Source of the DNA: Eucommia ulmoides
Lineage: Eukaryota > Streptophyta > Magnoliopsida > Garryales > Eucommiaceae
DNA length: 64,000 nt
Reading direction: 5' to 3'
Assembly: GCA_016647705.1 (NCBI GenBank)
Contig: CM028334.1
Location: forward strand, 7,349,546-7,413,545
Under the pieces are notes generated by a model, which saw only the letters and a program-made list of their open reading frames with translations, did not search any database and was not told the DNA's origin. This document shows, in pieces, positions 1-10,540 of this stretch. Each line of letters begins with the position of its first letter. The stretch's first letter is position 1. The position numbers and the translations under genes are program-made.

Positions 1-1336
1 GAAAGTGATAGAAGCCTATCAGTTGGGTGACTATCATGGGCTTGTTCAGTACAGTCAGATTTTTCTTGAGCTTGTTGAAGATACGGACACACTTTTAGCT
101 TGTGATGATGGGTTTTTGCTTGGGCCTTGGTTGGAAAGTGCAAAGAAGCTTGCCCAAGACAAAGAACAGCAAAAACTGGTGCTGATAGGGGACCTTTCAA
201 ACTATAATTCCTAGCTAATTATTTTATAATCCTTAAATAATTCAGACATCAATTTTATTCTTCATTATTTTTAGTGTTTTAATCCTTTGGTACCAGTTTG
301 TATTCAATATTATAGTTAAAGTAACTGAAATGCTGATAAGTAGAATGCTTTTTGCAGTATGAGTGGAATGCCAGAACTCAAATAACTATGTGGTTTGACA
401 ACACTCATGAGGAAGCTAGCTTGCTTCGTGACTACGGTATGGAGATGATTAATCCTGTTATTTTTCACTTTTTTTGCATGGAATTGAAGCCTATGAAATG
501 AATGCCAACTGCCTAGATGTTGGGTTATTTATTGTTGAATATTATTTTTTGTAAAATATTAATAAAACTGAAAAAGAAAACGCACAGTGCATATGCCGTT
601 AAACACCCCACGTGGGAACTATTCTGTTCTGTTTGCAAAAATATGTTCTAAAATTCTGGAAACAGAACCGAGACATATTTTTTTAATTCCCATATTTCTG
701 TTTCTGTTCCCCCTTTTCTTGGAAACATGGTTTTCTTGAGACAGAAACAGAAATCTGGGGACAAAAAAACTATACAAACAGGGCCATGTTAATTTTATTC
801 CCTAGGTTCTGTCCCAAATTTTTTGTTTCTATTCCCGGAATCCTTGGAACCGAAATATAAATTTTGGAACAACTCTGTAATCTTCCCAAAAGTGTGTTCT
901 AAATTTCTGGGAGGATAACATAAATAAATTCTTCTATTCCCATACTGTTCTGATCAAAAACGAAATTTGAGAACTGAAACCCTAAACAAAATTCTGCCCA
1001 TGTGATTTTCTCATTTTTTCACCTGTGTTTTCAGGAAACAAGTACTGGAGTGGGCTTCTAAGGGATTATTATCAACCCCGAGCAGCCATCTACTTCAAGT
1101 TTCTGAGAGAGAGTCTAGACAAAGGTGACGGTTTCCAGTTAAAAGGCTGGAGGAGGGAATGGATTAAGCTCACAAACGATTGGCAGAACAGCAGAAACAT
1201 TTTCACGGTCCAAGCCATTGGGGATGCACTCAACACCTCCCGGTGGCTTTACGACAAGTACTTGAGAAATCCTGAACCATATAATTATCAGTATATGAAG
1301 CTTACAGTTACAGGTACTTCTCTAGAGAGTGTTTAA
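1..1336 (+). CDS. NAGLU: Alpha-N-acetylglucosaminidase (GH89), 3' terminal exons only
   Basis: This is the C-terminal part of a plant lysosomal/vacuolar-type alpha-N-acetylglucosaminidase, family GH89, which removes terminal alpha-linked GlcNAc. The gene enters from the left edge, so its 5' end is missing. I read three exons: 1-178 (phase 0 end, donor gtgctg), 358-436 (acceptor ttgcag, donor gtatgg) and 1035-1336 (acceptor ttttcag, stop TAA at 1334-1336). Spliced, they carry family-typical stretches: LACDDGFLLGPWLESAKKLA, YEWNARTQITMWFD, NKYWSGLLRDYYQPRA, and FTVQAIGDALNTSRWLYDKY close to the end. The Trp-rich helical C-terminal domain is intact in what is visible. The 598-bp second intron contains MITE-like sequence. 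Identification rests on remembered family sequence. The splice borders are inferred from GT-AG rules and reading continuity. Confidence 0.9.
590..1000. repeat. MITE-like remnant inside a NAGLU intron
   Basis: The intron between 437 and 1034 contains repeated blocks of the type TTCTGTTTCTGTTCC and GGAACAGAAAC on both strands. They resemble the bounded MITEs at 1708-2129 and 52949-53179. Ends and target duplication are not clear here, so this is called as a degraded or rearranged relative. Confidence 0.35.
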
Positions 1337-1707
1337 AGGGAGTTATTGATTTCCGATAACTCCAAATCTGCATTTTTTTTTGGTTCTCAATTCAACTTCG
1401 TGGAATTTGATCTGAAATTATTAGGGCGTGTTTGGAAGGCGGTAATGAATTGATGGAATGGAAATAAATTTTGAAAGCTTCATGATTTCATTCCATGGTA
1501 ATCTAATTTGTCTAACTGAAGGTTTCAAGTAATTGTCGATGGTTAAAATGCCTTTTTTTAATACCGCGATACCGATCTAATACAGTGTGTAAATAGAGGG
1601 TCGAACCACAAGGATCGGACTATAACTATTAATTTTAGGTTTTTGTTTGTCCTAATGTGAAAAGAATTTTGGATTTGTTGTTCGACGAAATAATTGCAAG
1701 AAATTAA
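1337..1707. other. NAGLU 3' flank, no gene
   Basis: 3' UTR and spacer. A single MITE-like half end follows TTA at about 1421-1424 (GGGCGTGTTTGGAAGG) without a visible partner. At 1590-1620 there is a short stretch resembling LTR-retrotransposon debris (GGTCGAACCACAAGGATCGG). I see no coding signal. Confidence 0.4.
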
Positions 1708-2129
1708 GGTGGCATTTGGTTAGTGTTTCTGTTTTTTTGTTTCCACTTTCACTAAACTGGGATGAGAATTCTGTTTCGGTTTTGGAGTATTCCGGGAATA
1801 GAAACATGTTTGGTAACGACCATTGTCCTAAAATTGTTTCTTTTAATTTATGAAAACAGGAACAAGAAACATGTTTGGTTGCAACATTGGTTTTTTTTTT
1901 TCTTCTTTAAATGTATGGTGGCCGGCGGGATGATGGTGAGAATAGTTTTGTAGGAGTGAATAGGAATCAACAATTTTTTTTGGTTTCTCAGATTCTTAAG
2001 GAATTCAGAAATTACTCCCAAAATTTTGGGAACAGAAATGTATTTACCAAATGTTTTTTGTACATTAATTCCAAAATTTTAAAAGTGGGAATAAAAATCA
2101 GGGAACAAAAACCGTAATCAAACAGGGTC
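1708..2129. mobile_element. Tourist-like MITE (PIF/Harbinger type), family M1
   Basis: It is 422 bp, flanked by TAA at 1705-1707 and TAA at 2130-2132. The ends are inverted relatives: GGTGGCATTTGGTTAG on the left, and GACCCTGTTTGATTAC as the reverse complement of the right end. The interior is rich in GTTTCTGTTCC-like words on both strands, giving a fold-back structure with no coding capacity. The 3-bp TAA duplication fits the PIF/Harbinger superfamily. A shorter relative with the same right end lies at 52949-53179. Confidence 0.7.
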
Positions 2130-3032
2130 TAAATGATTAATTAAATATATGAGAATGGAATCAAATTAGGAATTAATAATGATATATTTTAAGAATTATA
2201 TTGATTCTCTTTTTTTACTTTAATTCACATATGTGAAAAAAAAAAAAAAATATTCTCACCTACCAGTTAGAATTGTTCAGAAAAATAGATTAATTAATTT
2301 ATTGGTAAAATTTATCTTTGGTATTTAATTCCCATGTCATTTTAAGTTAATATCAATCAAAATATAATCGTCTGATTCAATAATCAATCACATCGAAAAC
2401 TATTGTGACTATTGTATAATTATGTACTAGACTAGACATTCTAGCTGTGATTAAGTCAAAACTCATAATTTCTATAAGGATTTTTAAATAAAAATTCAAT
2501 CACAGGAAGTTTTAAAAACAATATTCGGTGTTATACAATTGTCCACACAAATCCAAAAATAAAGCAAAAATAAAGAATAATACAAAATCCCACATGAACT
2601 ATCAAATTCCTGACTAGACAATGGAGATCAGTCGCTCATCATGGGGTTAAGCAATGAGTAGCATATTCAGTGGTGGAATCCTTGAAATTGTCGTGCTCGC
2701 TCTTCGCCTGAAACACTAGCCGTCTTGTGTGAAAGAAGAGATGAATGGTTTGATAGATAAAATGGAATTCTCGAAGTTTTTTGAATATTTTTGTGCCTCT
2801 AACCTCCCCCGATATTAGGGTTGAGGATTCGAATTCGAATCCGACATTCCCCAAAACGAAACAATCAATCAGCTTTTTCGGCCCATTTTGCACTTGCGAA
2901 TTTGCCAATTAAAATGGCGTTGTTCCCATCTACAGACTCCAGATTTTCGCCCATAAATTGGTCCGACTAGTTTCTACAACAAATTTAGAATGCGTATATC
3001 TCTCGTATGAATTCCGTTTTAGCTCTTTCAAT
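2130..3032. other. AT-rich spacer between MITE and copia element
   Basis: No gene is supported. There is an A run at 2238-2251. An 89-codon minus-strand open frame at 2639-2908 has no recognisable domain and lies in a locally less AT-rich patch that may be old transposon debris. Confidence 0.4.
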
Positions 3033-3216
3033 TGAAATATTATATTTATGCGTTAATTTCTGTTTCTGACATCGTGATTGTAGGGTTTTATTAGTCAATT
3101 TATTTCAATAATATTTTTTTTAATTTAGCCTGCTCCTATATAATTAGAAGAATAAGGCTCGTTCTATATATACAAAGATTATCAATATACTCTTTTTCTT
3201 TTTCCATTATCTTTTA
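3033..3216 (+). repeat. 5' LTR of the copia element
   Basis: It matches 5620-5808 with many substitutions. Both contain a TATATAATTAG/TATATAATCAG TATA-like stretch and end in a pyrimidine-rich tract. The exact 3' border is uncertain by about 10 bp. Confidence 0.75.
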
Positions 3217-3244
3217 TGATACCATGAGCTAATTTTTTTCTCAC

Positions 3245-3790
3245 CCATACCCTAAAGCTACCGTCACTAAGCTGCTAAATCCACCAACCACCACCGCCAA
3301 GCCGCCGCCGCCGCTGCCACCAGCCCCAAAACCCTACCTTGCCATTTTCATCCACCAGAACCCTAACCCTTCGAGCAGCAGACTCTAGCTCGCAACTTCA
3401 GCCACCATCGAAACCTAACCCTTCGAATAGCCGCGACCTGCCATCACGAAACCCTAGCCGCCGCTGCCACAAACCCTAGTCACCGCCGCTACCTCTCGAT
3501 CGCGACCCCACTGCCTTCCAATCGTGACCCTACAATCGCGAAAACCCTACCCTCCCTAGCCGCCGTCGTTGCCCTCCGATCGCGAGCCCCAATCGCGAAA
3601 CCCATTACCTTCTGATCAAGACCCACAATCGCGAAAAACTAGCAGCCGCCGCGAACCTGCAAACCCCCTGTCCAGAACAGCTACAACCTTCAAACAATTG
3701 AAGGGATACTTCCCCACTCATCTCCAAAATTGCTGCTGCTCCTATTGCGCGAGTAAAGCTCTTGATTCAGAATCAGGATGAGATGATCAA
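3245..3790 (+). repeat. C-rich leader with degenerate CCCTA / CCGCCG repeats
   Basis: This internal leader of the copia element is dominated by degenerate repeats built on AACCCTA, CCGCCGC and GATCGCGA. It is strongly strand-asymmetric (C over G) compared with the AT-rich surroundings. Open frames here (for example 3569-3781) are low complexity and not supported as genes. Confidence 0.5.
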
Positions 3791-3929
3791 ATCTGGTCGA
3801 TTGTATGAGCCATACACATCCATCTCTTCGATTTCTTGAATGATTCGGTAACTATGTTAAGGTTACTTTCTCATACTATACCTTCTTTTTCCGGAGCCCG
3901 GTTAGTCTTCCGTGACATTTGTCTGTCTG

Positions 3930-5600
3930 TTTCATTGCTTCGATCTCATCTCATCTGTATTAATGCCATCCGGAAGAGAAGGCGATGTTCTATCTCAGAC
4001 CTTTTATGCTCCACAATTACTCATCTGTTCAGATTCTACCCGTGCCCCTGAGGCCACGGTCCAATGTGTTACCACCGTCTTACTCAATGGAGCGAATTTT
4101 CCTGTTTGGTCTCGCTCTCTCCGTTTCTACCTTGGTGAAAAACGTAAGACCGAATGATTCAACGACATTGAGCTAAAACCAGATATCAACGATCCCAAGT
4201 TTGCTCAATGGGATGCTGATAATTGTATCATCATCGGGTGTATCATCAATTCTATGGAGGAACGGATCTATAATATCTTTATGTTCCACGAGACTGTCAG
4301 AGGATTATAGTTTGCTCTTACAAATATGTATGTCCATTCTCGCATTGAATCACAGATTTTCGAACTCTACTATGAGATTTTTAATGCCTACCAGGCATTC
4401 TTGGAACTTTCAATTGCGGATTACTTCGGCTACTTTGAATCTCGGTGGGAGGAACTTGCGCAGTATGAACCCCTAAGTGAATTCCCTAAGGATGCTGCTA
4501 AGATCGAAGCAAAGCACAAGAATCATCGTCACACATACCATTTCTTGATGGGTTTAAATCTGCAGTACGAGAATCTTCGCACTCAGATTTTGAACACATT
4601 ACCGATGCCAGATTTATACAATGCATTCTCTACTGTTGACAACAATTCAAAACGCCAGCTCATTTTTCCACTTGAAGTCATTCCTTCAGTCCCTGAGCAG
4701 ATGGTCTTTCCGACTCCTTCTAGTCCGCAAATGGCCTTTCTGGCTCCTTCTGGTCCTCGCCCATCAGGCTCGCGACCATACTGTCAGAACTGCCGAAATC
4801 CTAGTCATAACATTGACCGTTGTTACAATCTTCTTCAGGACACTGGGATGTTCGGATGTAGACCCGCCTCTACTCCCATGGATCCGAACCTTAAGTTAAC
4901 AGCAGATTCGGGAAAATTATTATCAGATCCGTCAGTATATCAGCGACTTGTGGGTCGCCTTATCTATTTGACTATTACAAGACCAGATCTTACGTATGTT
5001 GTCAGTGTTGTGAGTCAATTTATGCACTCACCACATACATCACACTTGGATGTTGTCTACCATATCCTTCGGTATCTCAAAACATGCTCCAATCTTGGTC
5101 TCTTTTATATGACAAAGTCATAAGAGTGATTCCCCTGCTTTACAGATGCTGATTATGCAGGATTGAAGGACGATAGACGTTCGACCTTTGGCCTATGCAC
5201 CTTTAATGGAAGACACCTAAACTCGTGGAAGAGTAGGAAGCAATTTGTCGTCTCCTGATCTTCTGTTAAAGTTGAGTATCGTACTATAGCTCAAGGAACG
5301 CGTGAACTCCTTTGGCTTCATTCCCTTTTGACTGAGTTGAGTCTTCCTGTGAGAAACTCATCTAAGTTGTTCTGTGACAACAAATGTGCCATGATGTTAT
5401 CTTCAGACTCAGTCCTTTATGAAATGACGTAACACATCGAGATGAATATCCATTTTATTCGTGAGAAAGTCCGATCGGGAATCATCACACTAGCTTTCGT
5501 CTCATCTTCCGAACAGGCTGCTGATATGTTCACCAAGTCTACAAGACAATCTATTTTTCACTCAACTATTAGCAATTTAAGGCTCATCAATATTTTCATT
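3930..5600 (+). pseudogene. copia gag and RT/RNase H fossil
   Basis: The gag-like part includes a CX2CX4HX4C knuckle (CQNCRNPSHNIDRC, around 4783-4824). It is followed closely by the conserved end of copia reverse transcriptase (RPASTPMDPNLKL, then VVSQFMHSPHTSH) and an RNase H-like region with SSSEQAADMFTK near 5505-5540. The order matches gag then the last part of pol. The protease, integrase and RT catalytic core are not seen between them. Broken, several breaks. Confidence 0.8.
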
Positions 5601-5619
5601 CTAGTTTGAGGGGGAGTAT

Positions 5620-5808
5620 TGAAATATTATGTTTTTGCGTTAATTTCTATTTTTGGTATCTTTATTGTAAGGTCTTATTAATATATTTATTTCAATAATA
5701 TTCTTCTTAATTTAGTTTATTTTTGCGGCTATATAATCAGGAGAATACGGCTCATTTTGTATGTACAAAGATTATCCACGTACTCTTTTTCTTTTTTCTA
5801 TATCCTCT
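5620..5808 (+). repeat. 3' LTR of the copia element
   Basis: It starts TGAAATATTATG directly after the polypurine tract at about 5606-5619 and aligns with 3033-3216. Confidence 0.8.
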
Positions 5809-7189
5809 AGTAGGTAATGCTACAAGTTAAAATCGTGTAATGAGACTCGGTGCACATGAACAATTAATTGTTTGGGGGGGATAAGATAGGCACAAAATCG
5901 ATCCTCATCAATTGTATAATACAACCATCGATGCACTGTACAAAAATCTTATTTTTTTTAATATGACTTCGTTTTTCATGACATTGCCCTTGCGCTTCGT
6001 CTGGATGGATGAGACAAAAGTTGAGGGAAAAGGAACTGTTTGGATGAATGGAGAGTGATTCAATTTTTACAATTTTTTTATAAAAAATAATGTTGATAAT
6101 TTTTTTGCCCATCTACACACATGTAAAAAAAATAAAAAATAAAAAATAAAATAAAATTATACCAATAAAAAAATTCCCTAATTTTCTCTATAAAAATGTC
6201 TTAATATAATATTAATTGATAATCATTAATAGATTTTTTAAATAATAATATTTACTAACCATCACAAATTGAGAGCGATTATATTGCTTAAAAACTAACT
6301 TTGAAAACAAAATTAAAAAATCTAAAAATAAATAAATTTGTTAATACTTAATTTTTTTTGGCTCTTTATTGTTTATTATTATTAGGTGTGAAAACAAATG
6401 AGAGTCGTCTAAAGTTATTTATTCCCTAAATATATATATATATATATATATATATTTAAAATTATTGAACATGAAATTAAAAAAAAAATAACTCTTTGAA
6501 TGTTAATAATCAAATTTTAAATATTCTTAATATAAATTTTAGTTTAATTTTTTAAAATCCGCATGAGGTATAAAACTAGTTAAATATAAACAAAATACCC
6601 TTAAATATACATAATAATGGATAAATAGTATAATGAGATTTTTTTGAAGTAATTATTGCACTTTTATCTTCAGATAATAATAATGAAATGAAATAAAGAT
6701 ATTATATATATATATATACACAACACTCAATAACAATTTTTGGGGGGTTAAGAACGTCAACTTTTGTAGTGGGTGCCTCACAACTCTCTCTCTCTAACTC
6801 CGCCGGTACCCCCACGTAACTCCACCACCCACCCTACCAACCCCCACCCCCGATTCACTTTTCTTTTTCTTCTTCTTCTCATATATATATATATATAAAT
6901 ATAGCTCTTATAACAACTTCATTGATTTATGTTCAAATATTTTTTATTAAAAAAATATATATTTTTCAAGTGAAGATTTAATTGTATATATGCATTCCAT
7001 TTCCGATTTATTTTCAACACTAACCAAACATTAGAATGTGAATGACCATTTTAATACCACATATAATTCATTTTGTTATCAAATATAGGAATGATAATGA
7101 TTATTCAATTCTATTATCGTAATAATTACAATCCTATTGTCATTGCATTTTACATTAGCATACCAAGCACAACGGTAAAGTATACGGTG
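5809..7189. other. AT-rich intergenic spacer with microsatellites
   Basis: No gene is supported. It holds (TA)n at 6429-6455, 6702-6719 and 6882-6898, a CT run near 6785, and several A/T homopolymers. The 82-codon minus-strand frame at 5864-6112 is not convincing. Confidence 0.5.
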
Positions 7190-7610
7190 GGTGGTTATGT
7201 GGACCTTGAGATTTGTCAAATTGCACATTTGGTCCCCTAAATGTAATATTTATTTCAATCCCACAAAATTAAAAATGTTCTTAATGGTTTGGATAGAAAA
7301 TTGGTCTTGAAACGTCATTTTATCATTTTACTAAATCTAAGATATTTTTCTTGACAACAATTCATCTGAAGAATGAGAGAGAAGTTTAAATTGTTATTAG
7401 GAGAAAACGTTTTAAATTTATAGAATGATGAAATAACGAAAATGTCTACATTAGAAGGTCACGTGGTGAGTACCATCTATTTTTTGTCCAAAATTATTAA
7501 CGTTTTTAATATATCGGAATTGAAACAAATGTTAAACTTAAAGAATCAAATGTACAATTGATGTAAACACCCTCCCCATCTTTTAGGGACCAAAAATGTA
7601 ATTCTCTCCT
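7190..7610. repeat. MITE-like element with long imperfect inverted ends
   Basis: The left arm (from GGACCTTGAGATTTGTCAAA) and the right arm ending CTTTTAGGGACC are imperfect inverted repeats over roughly 70-80 bp. They share words such as TGCACATTTGGTCCC and TGTACATTTGATTCT. This is typical of common non-coding plant TIR elements. No target duplication was resolved. Confidence 0.4.
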
Positions 7611-8297
7611 CCCACAAATCAATAGGATTGAAGGTAGGTTCTACGTGGGGGGAAAAATTATTTCGTAATCAGATTTTTTAAAATAATAAATATGACGTAT
7701 AGAGTTACGTAGGGTTGAAGTAAAACAAATTAAAGAAAGTTCCAGGACGTGTCTTAAATTTCCCAACGTTATTTTAGTCAAAAGTTCAGCCGAACGTTCT
7801 AGCGAATCACGACCGAACACGCTGATGAGAATTTACCTTGCTACCCACGCCGTCATTGGGATTTAGCAGCAAAAAAAATTACAAAAACTGGATATGGATG
7901 AAGAAAAGAAGAACCAACACCTGTTAATCCGATTAATAAAGAGAAACGTCCATTTTCAATCACAATTTGACTCTCTTAGGAAACATTTTAAAAATTAAAT
8001 TTTGAATTTAATCCTGAATATTAAAGTTAATGTGGGGAGAGTGCGCTCTTAAAATTACCCAGAGAGATAATTAATCGAAGTGTTTGTAAGTAAGTTAATC
8101 CGGACAACAACTTACTGTAAAACCAAAAAAATAAAAATAAATAAATAAATAAATAGATTAAGAGAAAGAAGGGCATCTCGGTCCTTTTATAGAAAGTGTT
8201 GATTTTCAGATATGATCGGCCACACGGGTAAACGAATTTCCCACCGGTGGAGGCTAACGCCGTAGAATATTCGCCGAAGGCCGCCTCGTTGACCATT
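7611..8297. other. Upstream spacer of the small-protein gene
   Basis: AT-rich, with an imperfect (AAAT)n tract around 8122-8152. No gene is seen. The final 200 bp is the likely promoter region. Confidence 0.4.
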
Positions 8298-8348
8298 TAC
8301 CCATATTTCTCTACATATAGACAGACAAGGCCTTCCATCATCCAAACA

Positions 8349-8380
<32 letters not shown>

Positions 8381-8497
8381 AGTGTGTGTATTGTGTGTGA
8401 AACAAGAAAGAAGAACAACAGCAGAGCTTTGTTGGGGGTGATATAAAGGCTTAGGCACCCTTCTTTTTGGGATATTTTGGAAGCAATATTAAATTAA
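8298..8497 (+). promoter_or_regulatory. Putative core promoter and CT-rich 5' leader
   Basis: A weak TATA-like CATATAG lies near 8314, followed about 35 bp later by a (CT)n tract at 8352-8380 and then GTGTGTGTATTGTGTGTG. CT microsatellites in 5' leaders are common in plant genes. The transcription start is inferred, not observed. Confidence 0.35.
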
Positions 8498-8758
8498 ATG
8501 GACAGAAACAGTTCATATAAAGGTTCGTCGTGGGCCGATCAATGGGACCCACATCCGGACTCGGTTTCCGGCGGGAATCCAAGCGGCGGAGAATCCGGCG
8601 GTGGCGCCGGAAAGTACGGCAAGAAGGTGGGGGAAGGTCTGGGGAAGACCAAAGCGGTGGCTTCGAATGGGTTCAAGAAGGTGAAGGAGGGAGCATCGTT
8701 AGGGTTTCACTGGGTCAAAGACAAGTACCAAAAGCATAAGGCTGCCCAAAAGCGTTGA
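8498..8758 (+). CDS. Small Gly/Lys-rich conserved plant protein, unknown function
   Basis: This is a single-exon frame of 86 codons from ATG to TGA. The N-terminus (MDRNSSYKGSSWADQWDPHP) is acidic/aromatic with SSWADQWD. The middle (about 24-40) is Gly/Ser-rich. The C-terminal half is basic and possibly helical (YGKKVGEGLGKTKAVASNG, then KKVKEGASLGFHWVKDKYQK). I recall similar short proteins in other angiosperms but no assigned function. There is no signal peptide or membrane segment. The start is the first ATG after the CT-rich leader. Regular codon use, a promoter-like leader and a downstream AATAAA at 8922-8927 support a real gene. Confidence 0.75.
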   Translation: MDRNSSYKGSSWADQWDPHPDSVSGGNPSGGESGGGAGKYGKKVGEGLGKTKAVASNGFKKVKEGASLGFHWVKDKYQKHKAAQKR

Positions 8759-8930
8759 TTTTCTAACACTATGATCATTTATCATAGTTTCTTCATGTTT
8801 TCTGAGTCTTACATTGTTTAGATGATTTGTTCATTCATTTGTATTTTGTATGATATAAAATTTGATGTATAACATGTTATTTTTCTTTTATTTGTGGGTT
8901 TTTCTGTGTAATATAAAATTGAATAAAGAA
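8759..8930 (+). terminator. 3' UTR with polyadenylation signal
   Basis: T-rich 3' UTR with AATAAA at 8922-8927 and upstream TGTA-type elements (TTTGTATTTTGTATG). This fits a plant 3' end about 170 bp after the stop. Confidence 0.45.
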
Positions 8931-8984
8931 TTAATATTGATATATAACTTTTTTGGTGTGTGCGCACGTATGAATTTTTCTAAA

Positions 8985-9220
8985 GCTAGCCATGATCGAA
9001 AACTCAAAGCGCGAACCATTTTGATCAATTGTGGAGTCATGTGAGGCTGATGAAGGCGATTATGGCAGCGCCATATGCTCTACTCTCAAAGAAATCAAAG
9101 GTAGGCTTTACGGGGCTTATTCTTTTATCTCTTTTCGCCGCCGTACTAAAAGCGAACCCTATAGAGGAAGCAAAGAGAATATTTTCTTTCTTGTTGCGAT
9201 CTCTTAATTTTTGATTTTTT
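8985..9220 (+). other. Patch of different composition, possibly organellar
   Basis: Within AT-rich spacer, 8985-9190 is less AT-rich and carries a 61-codon frame (9029-9214) with an apolar stretch (VGFTGLILLSLFAAVLKANP). The style recalls plant mitochondrial intergenic DNA, but I cannot match it to a known organellar gene. 9220-9584 is AT-rich spacer with no visible gene. Confidence 0.2.
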
Positions 9221-9584
9221 TATTCTTATATCTTCTTAAAAATTCAATTGAAAATTTTAAAATTTTGTGTAAGTCTCTCTTTTATATAAATAAATAAAAA
9301 TTTGCTTAATCGATTTTGGAAGTTTAAATATTGAAATACTGAAATATACATGGATAAGTAGGCACGTGGTATTTAATAAATGGTGAGATTTTATGTTGGT
9401 TGAAACAGAAATGATAATATCATGATATAATTCAATGGATTATTTTTTTAACAATTAAAATTTCATTGTTTTGATGAGATGACTTAAAAGTTTGCTTCAA
9501 GAAATTTAGATCAGCTTGATATGATATTTATGCAGTGAGGGAATCCGAAATTAATATGAAGACGGAGCATAATTGAGTATAATT

Positions 9585-10416
9585 TGATTAGGGTGTTTTT
9601 GGATGTCACCGAGTCAGCATCAAGGTCCGAGCTATGTGTCTACCATCGCCGTGACATGGCTACATTTAAGAATAGAGTGTCACGCAGGAGCATCCACCGA
9701 CCAAAACTCGTTCCCTAGAATCTCCTCTGTATCCAAGAAGAAGCAGTGTGCCTCACAGGAGCTTTGCCTACCTGAACTCTGTGTCGTGCCTCTAGACGGC
9801 CAACTTCAAGGACTTAACCATTTTCTTAATTGGCACTCCGTTTCAGTCTATTTCTTCTCCAGAACTCCACAGATCTCCGAGCTTTTCCACCATCTTGTCT
9901 CCACATGCCTGACAGAGGCCCGCGGGCTTTTCCAAATAGGCCAGAAAGCCCAGGCCCAATGAGCACAAGTTCGATGATTATCTCCAAAACACCCCGGATT
10001 ATCAACTAAACATATAGTTTCACCTAATTAACTGTGTTTATGCTCGATTAGGTGAAGTAAATCATCTCTAATGCCTATAAATACCAAGGGTAATGCAAGT
10101 CCAAAGTAACGCTGAACGCTCAATACTTATTTACATACTTGACGAGTTTTTGTGACATTTTCTCTCTAAACTCTTACTCTCACGCTGGAGGGGTTTCGCG
10201 GGGACAAATATCGGATTAACCTTGTGCAAGTGTAGCTTCCTAAAGGGCAAGACTTTGGACTCCAACTAGTCAGTCCCCAAGTCATCAGTTACAGTTCACT
10301 CAAAGAATTTCCAGCTCCAGCTCCAGCTCCAATTTGACAACTCCACCTCAGTAAGAGGACCCACCTATTCCTAATTGGATCATACTCGAGGTGTTTGCTA
10401 CTTTGGGGCACCAACA
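9585..10416 (+). repeat. 5' LTR of element A (start tentative)
   Basis: 9975-10416 matches 13340-13783 across a TATAAATA promoter-like stretch, the CTCTCACGCTGG block and CAGTTACAGTTCACTC. The part left of about 9975 has no match in the 3' copy, so the true start may be nearer 9970. Confidence 0.55.
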
Positions 10417-10540
10417 GTTTGCTACTGTCTGTGGAAAGCGCACAAGAAGCCTTCCTTTGATCGTTAGCTCCTTGAAAGGCTAAGACTTGATGATCACAAG
10501 GTCTAGTTAGATAATCAGGCAGAGAGATCAACTTCCTGCA

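Larger units (their letters stand above)
3033..5808 (+). mobile_element. Small broken Ty1/copia LTR retrotransposon
   Basis: Two related direct terminal repeats (about 3033-3216 and 5620-5808, both beginning TGAAATATTAT) enclose a copia-type internal region. A classic polypurine tract ending GAGGGGGAGTA abuts the 3' LTR. Parts seen are a gag-like region with a zinc knuckle, and the terminal RT plus RNase H region. The central pol domains are not present, and the element has several breaks. LTRs of about 185 bp and a length near 2.8 kb make it far shorter than a full copia element. The two LTRs differ at many positions, so the insertion is old. Confidence 0.85.

Noticed and set aside
2639-2908. 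89-codon minus-strand frame as a small gene
   Set aside because: No recognisable domain, promoter or splice context. It is next to a retroelement and may be transposon debris.
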